Shown piece after piece: positions 10,101-15,139 of a DNA stretch of 17,580 nucleotides. The notes below the pieces were generated by a model, which saw nothing but the letters and a program-made list of their open reading frames with translations, was not told where the DNA came from and did no database searches. Positions within the stretch are counted from its first letter, which is position 1. The number at the start of each line of letters is the position of its first letter. The position numbers were made by a program, and so were the translations under genes. This DNA comes from JBAWVR01 sp964583845 (GTDB lineage Bacteria > Patescibacteriota > Minisyncoccia > Phycocordibacterales > GWA1-40-21): assembly GCA_964583845.1 (NCBI GenBank), contig CAZOXG010000020.1, positions 1 to 17,580 on the forward strand, in the 5' to 3' direction.

Positions 10101-10553
10101 TTCAAGGATCAAGGAGTGATTATCGATGGGGCAATTTTGTCTGGAAAGATAGATCGAATTGTAGATAAGGGTGCGGGGGTGCTGGAGGTCCATGACTACA
10201 AGACCGGAAAGGCTAAAGAAAGCTGGCAAGGTAAAGACGATTATGACAAGACTAAATTATACGAATACGAACGTCAGTTGTTGTTTTATAAAATGTTAGT
10301 AGAGAATTCACGTGAGTTCGGTGGTAAAGCTACGGTTGAAAGTGGGGTATTGGAATTCGTGGAGTCCAAGGGTGATAGGATGGGAGATCTACCTCTTTGT
10401 TTTGACACAGAGAAAGTTGAATATTTGAGAAAGTTAATTGCTGTAGTCTACAAGAAAATAATGGATTTAGATTTGCCTGATATTAAGAAATATAAACAGG
10501 ATTTATCTGGAATCAAGGAATTTGAGAAAGATCTTATCGAAGGAAAAATATAA
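7116..10553 (+). CDS. UvrD/AddA-type DNA helicase with C-terminal RecB-family nuclease domain
   Basis: Superfamily 1A ATP-dependent helicase fused to a PD-(D/E)XK nuclease (1145 aa; PcrA/UvrD are ~720 aa, AddA ~1230 aa). Helicase motifs in order: Q-motif Q22; Walker A GPGSGKT with K43; Walker B VDEFQDT with D340-E341; motif III GDDDQAVYKFQGA; NYRSTQDIL; motif V LLTAHKAKGMEF; motif VI YVAITRAKRHLYL. The nuclease follows: H924 in FGSAIHYTLE, D1013 in GKIDRI, D1027-Y-K1029 in DYKTGK, and Q1054/Y1058 in QLLFY, which matches the RecB/AddA active-site pattern. This points to DNA end processing in recombinational repair. No AddB/RecC partner is next to it and no cysteine cluster for an Fe-S site is seen. 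It is a single-gene unit between two terminators. The exact family name (AddA, AdnA or UvrD-nuclease) is uncertain. Confidence 0.93.
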   Translation: MITKTKSTDNFEKRYLKLNKEQKEAVDSIEGPLLVVAGPGSGKTEILSLRIGRILQETQANASNILCLTFTESAAVNMRKRLSNLIGVEAYRVAIHTFHNFCVEIIQKYPEYFYGGAFFSPADDLTQIQVLQGIFEKLPHNHVLRIEHPEQGFVYLRDVLRAVSNLKKAGLEPKDFEAIILENKKAVPEINSILSFVLGERLSKKDLEKFVPVVKKLQFLAKTLEKDFPSNYYTNLPSLVAVSLQKAVEESVENDSTKPLTSWKTKWLRKDDEGQSIFKDTLHIEKMEAVAKLYSAYREALHREGYYDFDDMILDVLKVLEKNPSIRYEIQEQYQYVLVDEFQDTNDAQMRILQAITDAPVYEGKPNIMAVGDDDQAVYKFQGAELSNILNFKKLFRDVTLVTMTKNYRSTQDILDIASHIIRKGEERLEKILPEIEKNLVASNTELEAGNIEHKEFPTRAHECHFVSREIKKRIEAGERPEEIAVIARKHWQLEEMVPYLQGVDVPIRYEREQNVFKEPHVVQLILLSRFLSSLTGKYDNEADELLPKILAFPFWQVDRETVWKISLATRRGKEERNWLEVMMDAEAFGISKEMSKKIKLIAQFLVDLGVRAQNEPLEVIIDELVGSHVPLAPETEQDDNLEEIKKDNGDFVSPFRNYYFSQEKFEHARAEYLSFLSSLRVFVGALREYKSGEILGVKDLIEFVNLHEKNDIPLNDQSPFARLGGAVNLLTAHKAKGMEFETVFVLSCQDKIWAGRGMSSKLVLPANLPIEPAGDTEDDQLRLFYVAITRAKRHLYLTAYKAEEGGEDTSKLRFLIAQEGEEETLKKSALMKIYFGQSIVDDETLPEAHEVLTASWLHFHTPPFLGGEKKLLQSLLEDYQMPVTHLNNFLNVTKGGPQYFLEQNLLRFPQAKVPSGSFGSAIHYTLENTSVYLKKEGKLPTEEEILAWFEKFLKKERLSPIDYKLFLDRGVEVLVSFWKNKQNTFSLKDIVEFNFKDQGVIIDGAILSGKIDRIVDKGAGVLEVHDYKTGKAKESWQGKDDYDKTKLYEYERQLLFYKMLVENSREFGGKATVESGVLEFVESKGDRMGDLPLCFDTEKVEYLRKLIAVVYKKIMDLDLPDIKKYKQDLSGIKEFEKDLIEGKI

Positions 10554-10586
10554 AAAACAGTTCGCCCATGGGCGAACTGTTTTTTT
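10552..10586. terminator. Bidirectional intrinsic terminator between convergent genes
   Basis: A perfect 16-bp palindromic stem: AAAAAACAGTTCGCCC (10552-10567) and its complement (10570-10585) around two bases AT. It ends in seven T on the plus strand and, by symmetry, a T-run on the minus strand. It begins inside the helicase stop codon (TAA 10551-10553) and ends 6 bases before the stop of the convergent DsbA-like gene, so it can end both transcripts. Confidence 0.93.
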
Positions 10587-10591
10587 AAATA

Positions 10592-11371
10592 CTATTTTTC
10601 TAATATTGTATCAACAAACAATTTTACTGCGTCATAGGGTAATCCACCACTTATAATTATCGCCTTTTTATCGTTTGTAATCTGAGGAGGTAGTTCAAAA
10701 CTTAGGAACATTGAAGCAAGCTTTTTTTCGGCCGTAAGTGATAACGGTTTTTTTAGTAGCCAAATATTATGAGGTGTACCAGGAAGTCCTTCGGTAGCGA
10801 CAAGTCCGTCTTGATAGTCTCTCTCAACTATTTTCTTCACTTCATCTCCAGCCATACATTTTGTATAGGCGTCTTTGGTAACTCCTGAGGTTGAAACAAT
10901 TGATGGTAGTAGGTTTAAATCTAAACCATTATTTCCTGGAGTGATAGTGTATATACGGTCAATTACATCCCAAAATTTTTCTGGACCGGCAATAATTCCA
11001 GCACATTCAGCTGCTTCAGCCTCGGTTCTAGCTTTGTCATGCATCTGATCAATTGGAAGATTACGAAACACCCAAGCTACTTGGCCAGTCTTTCCATAAT
11101 TATCAACAGTTTTTTTCATTATGTCATGGAACATTTTACAGACGGAACATTCAAGATCGGAATATTCCAACATAACAATGTCAGCCGACAAAGAACCTCT
11201 AACATGATCCTTGGCTGTAATTTCATTGATATTCGGTAAGTTAGAGTGAAACTTTATTTCAGCTATATTGGATTGTTTAGGCGATATCATTCCGGTAATA
11301 ACAATTCCTATTGCCACGAATACTCCAGCAACAACAATAGCTATAGGAATTCTTAGATTTTCTTTGTCCAT
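10592..11371 (-). CDS. Membrane-anchored DsbA-like thiol-disulfide oxidoreductase
   Basis: A 259-aa thioredoxin-fold protein of the DsbA / Thioredoxin_4 type. A single N-terminal membrane segment (about residues 8-29, IPIAIVVAGVFVAIGIVITG) anchors it, with the domain outside the membrane. The redox site is C75-S-V-C78 in YSDLECSVCKMF, and the cis-proline expected opposite the active site is P200 in GLPGTPHN. Two further cysteines, C123 and C172, lie in the helical insertion, as in many DsbA relatives. It probably oxidises or isomerises disulfides in exported proteins. No DsbB or VKOR partner is in the window. The gene is convergent with the helicase and divergent from the ZIP operon, so it is probably monocistronic. 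The exact substrate is unknown. Confidence 0.88.
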   Translation of the reverse strand: MDKENLRIPIAIVVAGVFVAIGIVITGMISPKQSNIAEIKFHSNLPNINEITAKDHVRGSLSADIVMLEYSDLECSVCKMFHDIMKKTVDNYGKTGQVAWVFRNLPIDQMHDKARTEAEAAECAGIIAGPEKFWDVIDRIYTITPGNNGLDLNLLPSIVSTSGVTKDAYTKCMAGDEVKKIVERDYQDGLVATEGLPGTPHNIWLLKKPLSLTAEKKLASMFLSFELPPQITNDKKAIIISGGLPYDAVKLFVDTILEK

Positions 11372-11391
11372 ATATTAAGATTCATTAGTGA

Positions 11392-11411
11392 TTAACATGT
11401 AAATTTTAACA
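11392..11411 (-). promoter_or_regulatory. Probable promoter of the DsbA-like gene
   Basis: On the minus strand, TATGT-TAAAAT (hexamer 11408-11403) is a TRTGn extended -10 element. It predicts a start near 11396 and a leader of about 25 bases before the ATG at 11371. No clear -35 is seen. The same TRTGn feature occurs at the promoters at 11451 and 17489. Confidence 0.4.
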
Positions 11412-11450
11412 TATAACTGACTGATGTCTATTTTTCCCATAACTTTGTTT

Positions 11451-11468
11451 TGTGTTAGAATGTGACAA
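11451..11468 (+). promoter_or_regulatory. Extended -10 promoter of the ZIP-uppP operon (probable leaderless transcript)
   Basis: TGTGT-TAGAAT (hexamer 11456-11461) is a TRTGn extended -10. Six bases later, +1 would be 11468, the A of an ATG in frame with the ZIP transporter. This favours the ATG at 11468 over the GTG at 11462 as the start. The -35 region (about 11433-11438) is poor, as is common with extended -10 promoters. Confidence 0.5.
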
Positions 11469-12247
11469 TGAACAATGTTTGGTTGTATTCAATATTAAGT
11501 GTTATTTTAGTTAGTCTTTTATCCTTGTTGGGAGTTATTCTATTATTTTTAAAAGATCATTGGCTAAAGAAGGCTGTCTTTGTTTTGATTAGTCTTTCTG
11601 TCGGTTCTTTATTTGGGGATGTCTTTATTCACTTGTTACCAGAAGCTTTTAAAACAGCATCACCGATTTACATCTCGCTTAGCATTTTGTTTGGCATCAT
11701 AGTCTTTTTTATTTTAGAAAAGTTTATTCACTGGCACCACTCGCACGGTGATGATGTGGTAGAGAGTTTTCATGAACATGAAGGCGATCATTGCGAAAAA
11801 GTTCAATCAGTTGGTTATATGGTTTTGTTCGGTGATGGCGTTCATAATTTTATTGACGGTGTGATTATTGCGGCATCATTTATGGCCAGTTGGGAAGTCG
11901 GTTTGGCGACAACTATTGCCGTTGTTTTACATGAGATTCCTCAAGAGTTGGGTCACTTTGCAGTTTTGATTCATTCTGGGTTTACAAAAGGTAAAGCTTT
12001 GCTCTACAATTTTTACTCAGCTTTAACAGCTGTACTGGGAGCTGTTATTACCTTAATTTTTACAAATAATATTCAGACCTCAATCCCGTATCTCTTAGCT
12101 TTAGCTGCTGGTGGTTTCGTTTATATCGCTGGTTCTGATCTAGTGCCACAACTTCATAAAAAAACTGGTGCCAAGGAGTCTATAATTCAACTCATCTCAA
12201 TTTTAGTCGGTGTTGGTTTAATGTTGTCTTTATTAATGTTGGAATAA
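11468..12247 (+). CDS. ZIP family divalent metal transporter
   Basis: A ZIP-type membrane transporter (259 aa from this ATG; a GTG at 11462 would add two residues) that would import Zn2+, Fe2+ or similar ions. Membrane segments alternate with a histidine-rich cytoplasmic loop (HWHHSHGDD...HEHEGDH, about residues 88-108). The transmembrane metal site is recognisable as HNFIDG (H126, N127, D130) and HEIPQELGHF (H155, E156, Q159, E160). The usual Asp after the Gly of the second motif (HEXPHEXGD) is His163 here, and the DL(I/V)PEL motif near the end reads DLVPQLH, so metal preference may differ from characterised members. It is first in a five-gene operon, 9 bases ahead of uppP. The start was chosen from the promoter position. 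Confidence 0.88.
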   Translation: MNNVWLYSILSVILVSLLSLLGVILLFLKDHWLKKAVFVLISLSVGSLFGDVFIHLLPEAFKTASPIYISLSILFGIIVFFILEKFIHWHHSHGDDVVESFHEHEGDHCEKVQSVGYMVLFGDGVHNFIDGVIIAASFMASWEVGLATTIAVVLHEIPQELGHFAVLIHSGFTKGKALLYNFYSALTAVLGAVITLIFTNNIQTSIPYLLALAAGGFVYIAGSDLVPQLHKKTGAKESIIQLISILVGVGLMLSLLMLE

Positions 12248-12256
12248 TTTAAATTA

Positions 12257-13069
12257 ATGGATATATTATATTCAGCAATATTAGGAACTGTAGAGGGTTT
12301 AACGGAGTTTATCCCAATCTCTTCAACTGGACATTTGATTATTGCCCGTAGTTTATTGGGTTTGCCACAGGAATCAGGTTTGGCTTTTGATGCCATAATT
12401 CAGTTGGCGGCTGCTTGTGCGGTTGTGGTTTATTTTAGAAAGGATATCTGGCGTTTAATTAAATCTTTTATAGCTTTAATTACTCGTAAGTTTTGTTCTA
12501 ATGAAGATCGAATAATGGTCTATGGTATAATTATCGGTACTATTCCAGCTGTTGTTTTAGGCTTGCTTTTAGAGAAAACTATGGAGACCGTTTTCCGGAG
12601 CCCATATTATGTGGCTGTTGGCTTAATCTTAGGAAGCGTTCTATTTATTATCGCTGAGAAATTATCCAAGCAAAATCAGACTTTAACTATAAAAAAAGGT
12701 TTACAAGCAGGTTTTTATCAATGTTTAGCTTTATTTCCAGGTATGTCTCGTTCTGGTTCCACAATTGCCGGTGGTTTATTATTGGGTTTAACCAGAGAGT
12801 CAGCAGTCAGATTTAGCTTTTTATTGTCATTACCGATTATATTTGGTTCTGGTGCCAAAAAAGTTTTAGATGTAGTTAAAGGAGGGCAATTGGCGGGGAT
12901 TGAAACTTCACTTCTTATTGGTTCGGTTTTTGCTTTTGTTTTTGGACTCTTGGCAATTAGTTTTTTAATTAAATTTCTGAAGACGAACACCTTAAAGTCT
13001 TTTGCTGTTTATCGGGTGGTTTTGACTGTCGTTGTTGTAATATTGTTACTTACTAGTGTTATCAAGTAA
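12257..13069 (+). CDS. uppP: Undecaprenyl-diphosphate phosphatase (UppP/BacA)
   Basis: A 270-aa, roughly eight-helix membrane phosphatase that converts undecaprenyl diphosphate to undecaprenyl phosphate, recycling the lipid carrier for peptidoglycan and other surface polymers; loss or overexpression alters bacitracin sensitivity. The first active-site motif EGLTEFIPISSTGH lies at residues 13-26 (E13, E17, S22, S23, H26). The second, PGMSRSGST, begins at P161 and contains the catalytic R165. Both match the BacA family fully, and length is normal. It is second in the operon, 9 bases after the ZIP gene and 9 bases before the first SMR-like gene. No Shine-Dalgarno sequence precedes the ATG. Confidence 0.96.
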   Translation: MDILYSAILGTVEGLTEFIPISSTGHLIIARSLLGLPQESGLAFDAIIQLAAACAVVVYFRKDIWRLIKSFIALITRKFCSNEDRIMVYGIIIGTIPAVVLGLLLEKTMETVFRSPYYVAVGLILGSVLFIIAEKLSKQNQTLTIKKGLQAGFYQCLALFPGMSRSGSTIAGGLLLGLTRESAVRFSFLLSLPIIFGSGAKKVLDVVKGGQLAGIETSLLIGSVFAFVFGLLAISFLIKFLKTNTLKSFAVYRVVLTVVVVILLLTSVIK

Positions 13070-13078
13070 ACCTTTTTT

Positions 13079-13390
13079 ATGCAAAACCTTTTAATTTTAT
13101 TAGCCGGTGGAATTGCTATGACAGTTGGGGATTTGGTGGCTGGTAAGTGGGTACAAAATAAAAACAAATTTTTGTATATCGTTGTAATTATATTATATTT
13201 AATCGGCTTAAATTTTTTGATTCAAAGTTACCGTTACAGTGATATTGCTATAGCCTCAATCCTCTTGGATTTGTTTAACGTTATAACTTTGACTGTTGCC
13301 GGTATCTATCTATTTAAAGAAAATATAACTAAAACTGAATTGGCGGGCATTATTGTGGGCTTTGTATCTATAGTTATTTTACAATTATGA
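13079..13390 (+). CDS. SMR-like four-helix membrane protein, first of a pair
   Basis: A 103-aa protein with four hydrophobic helices, resembling small multidrug resistance (EmrE) and half-size DMT transporters. Helix 3 (AIASILLDLFNVITLTVAG, then FKENIT and a GIIVGFVSIVILQL helix 4) lines up well with the EmrE pattern. An acidic residue in helix 1, D18 in TVGDLVAGKW, may stand in for EmrE E14. Positive charges favour loops 1 and 3 (K23, K28, K30, K80, K85), with only R52 in loop 2 and none at the termini, so the positive-inside rule predicts N-out/C-out. Its stop TGA overlaps the start of the next gene (ATGA), implying translational coupling. It is a paralogue of the next protein. The substrate is unknown; drug export or lipid-carrier flipping are both possible. 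Confidence 0.82.
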   Translation: MQNLLILLAGGIAMTVGDLVAGKWVQNKNKFLYIVVIILYLIGLNFLIQSYRYSDIAIASILLDLFNVITLTVAGIYLFKENITKTELAGIIVGFVSIVILQL

Positions 13391-13743
13391 TGAAATTATT
13401 TAAGAGTAAGAAAGTCTCGCCCCTAATCATGCTTTTTGGGGGTGGAATAATTCTTACGTTTGGTGATGTTGTGGCCGCCGAATGGGTAAGAGTTGGAGGA
13501 TCCTATTTGTATTTCTTCGTAATGTTCATGTACCTTATTGGAATGATGATTCTTATTTCAAGTTATAAACTTGAAGATATTGCTGTTGCTTCAACTATTT
13601 TAGTAATATTTAATGTGACCACTTTAACAATTGTTGGGTCATTGTGGTTTGGCGAAGGAATTACTTTAACTAAAATCACGGGTTTGTTATTAGGTATGGT
13701 CGCTGTAGTATTATTAGAAATGGGAAAAAATATTAAAATATGA
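13387..13743 (+). CDS. SMR-like four-helix membrane protein, second of a pair
   Basis: A 118-aa paralogue of the preceding protein. Shared positions include TFGDVVAAEW (D27, matching D18), SYKLEDIAVAS and IFNVTTLTI (N76, matching N67). Charges are placed oppositely: K3, K6, K8, K9, K61, K114 and K117 lie at the termini and loop 2, against R35 and K96 in loops 1 and 3. The positive-inside rule thus predicts N-in/C-in, the reverse of its partner, so the two probably form an antiparallel heterodimer like EbrAB-type paired SMR proteins. Its start overlaps the first gene's stop by four bases, and its own TGA overlaps the start of the nucleotidyltransferase gene (ATGA at 13740). Confidence 0.82.
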   Translation: MMKLFKSKKVSPLIMLFGGGIILTFGDVVAAEWVRVGGSYLYFFVMFMYLIGMMILISSYKLEDIAVASTILVIFNVTTLTIVGSLWFGEGITLTKITGLLLGMVAVVLLEMGKNIKI

Positions 13744-14480
13744 TTGATCAGTCAAAAGTCAAAACGGCTTATGAGGAATACTTAGATATGATTAAAAAGG
13801 ATGATAGAATTATCGGCGCGTTTCTGAGTGGAGGTCGTGGTAAGGGTGTTTCAGCTCCAGAATCGGATTATGATGTCATGTTAATAACCAATGCTACAGA
13901 TTTTCAGCCAGTAATAAAAGATTATCCTAAAACGGAATACATTGATTCTCTAGTGCATGCAATTTCTGATTTTAGAGACTGGGCAAAAGTAGGAACTAAA
14001 ACTCAGTATGATAAATATTCTTTTACTCATGTTAAGGTACTATTTGATAAAACTGGTGATATACAGAAAATGGTTAATGAAAAGGGTATTTTAACTAAAG
14101 ATGAAGCGTACAAAATCGGTAAAGACTCTCTAAATAGTTATTTAAATAAATTACACAGGTCTCTCAAGAATCTTAGAGACAAAAATATTTTGGCCGGGCA
14201 TCTGGATGCGGTGGAGACAATTCCGTCCATACTAACTTTTATCTTTGCCATAGAAGAAAGGGTTAGGCCATTTAATAAGTTTTTGACTTGGGAATTAGAA
14301 AATTTTCCTCTTACAAAGCTGACTGTAAGTTCAAAATATTTACTAGATAAAATTCAAATAATTTTGCAAAACGGAGATTTGAGAACTCAAAAGGAGGTTT
14401 TGGAAATCGTTAAAAAGCTGGCGATTGAGAATGAGTATATAGAAGATATAAAAGGTTGGGACGGCTATTATTTTGGCTAA
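13740..14480 (+). CDS. Putative nucleotidyltransferase (Pol beta fold)
   Basis: A 246-aa protein with the nucleotidyltransferase signature: LSGGRGKG (G31-G32, where most members have GS), then SDYDVMLI with D43 and D45 as metal ligands. A third acidic residue is likely D103 in HVKVLFDKTGD. The C-terminal half is helical and ends in WDGYYFG. The layout resembles aminoglycoside/lincosamide-type and DUF4037-like nucleotidyltransferases, but the substrate cannot be read from the sequence. It is last in the ZIP-uppP-SMR-SMR operon, its ATG overlapping the previous TGA, so it is expressed with that membrane module. Modifying a small molecule that the SMR pair transports, or conferring resistance, are conjectures. 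An inverted-repeat terminator follows. Confidence 0.72.
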   Translation: MIDQSKVKTAYEEYLDMIKKDDRIIGAFLSGGRGKGVSAPESDYDVMLITNATDFQPVIKDYPKTEYIDSLVHAISDFRDWAKVGTKTQYDKYSFTHVKVLFDKTGDIQKMVNEKGILTKDEAYKIGKDSLNSYLNKLHRSLKNLRDKNILAGHLDAVETIPSILTFIFAIEERVRPFNKFLTWELENFPLTKLTVSSKYLLDKIQIILQNGDLRTQKEVLEIVKKLAIENEYIEDIKGWDGYYFG

Positions 14481-14517
14481 ACGAAGAGTTGAATTATTAA
14501 AAAAGCAAAAAACAAAC

Positions 14518-14556
14518 CACCCCCGTTCGTGGTGCGAACGGAGGTGAAATTATTTT
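14518..14556. terminator. Terminator region between the convergent nucleotidyltransferase and exonuclease genes
   Basis: A 12-base-pair stem, 14518-14529 with 14535-14546, loop TGGTG, one C/A mismatch in the middle. On the minus strand it is followed by a strong T-rich stretch (complement of 14498-14516), fitting intrinsic termination of the hisS-exonuclease unit. On the plus strand the T-run (ATTATTTTTT) comes only a few bases after the stem, so termination there is probably weaker. Confidence 0.75.
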
Positions 14557-15135
14557 TTAGAAAGGTAAGGTAAACGTCATTGCTTGCTTGTTCTCAAATT
14601 TTTCCCAATTAGAGGTATCGAGCTTGATATCTTTGATGCCACCGTAGTCTTTGTATTTTAAGCAGCCATTTTTCATTGCATAGTCGTAAATATCTTTAGT
14701 AATTTTAACATCATCGATACAGTATTTAATTATTTTATCGACTTCGCCAGCCTTCCACCAAACAACTGCTTCCAGACCATGTCCACTTTTGTTGACACCT
14801 AAAGTCGCTTCGGCAATCGTATCCATTTTAATACGACGTCCTAGAACAGCTTTAATTTCTTTGAGTAAATCTAAACTTTTAATCTTGGTTAAATCACCTG
14901 GGTAGTATTTGTTTAAAAGCGGGATATCAAAGTGGTCTGAGTTGTAACCGATTAAAATATCAGCCTGTTCAACTATTGGCCAGAATTTATTTAGCTCAGT
15001 ATGTTTTAGACTGTGATAACTATCATCAAGAGAGTCGTAATAGCAGAGAACTGAAATATCTAATGCGGTAACCTCAGAACTACCGGCTTCTTCAAAGCTT
15101 TGTTGGGTTTCTATATCGAAAACTATTTTGCGCAT
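14557..15135 (-). CDS. DEDDy 3'-5' exonuclease-like protein (RNase H fold)
   Basis: A 192-aa stand-alone exonuclease-like domain. Exo I is FDIET with D7 and E9; Exo II is GYNSDHFDIPLL with N65 and D70, the NxxxFD pattern of family B polymerase proofreading domains; Exo III is YCIDD, with Y138 three residues ahead of D142, making it DEDDy rather than DEDDh. All four acidic residues needed for two-metal catalysis are present. No polymerase domain is attached. The family resembles PolB-exonuclease-related or YprB-type proteins; a role in DNA or RNA 3'-end trimming is inferred. It starts 4 bases after the hisS stop, so the two are co-transcribed and probably translationally coupled. It ends next to the terminator region. 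Confidence 0.85.
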   Translation of the reverse strand: MRKIVFDIETQQSFEEAGSSEVTALDISVLCYYDSLDDSYHSLKHTELNKFWPIVEQADILIGYNSDHFDIPLLNKYYPGDLTKIKSLDLLKEIKAVLGRRIKMDTIAEATLGVNKSGHGLEAVVWWKAGEVDKIIKYCIDDVKITKDIYDYAMKNGCLKYKDYGGIKDIKLDTSNWEKFENKQAMTFTLPF

Positions 15136-15139
15136 TATT

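Noticed and set aside
13388..13743. Recoded TGA (Gly) as in Gracilibacteria/SR1
   Set aside because: TGA at 13388-13390 and 13741-13743 are genuine stops at natural protein ends overlapping the next ATG, and no in-frame TGA occurs inside the conserved proteins.
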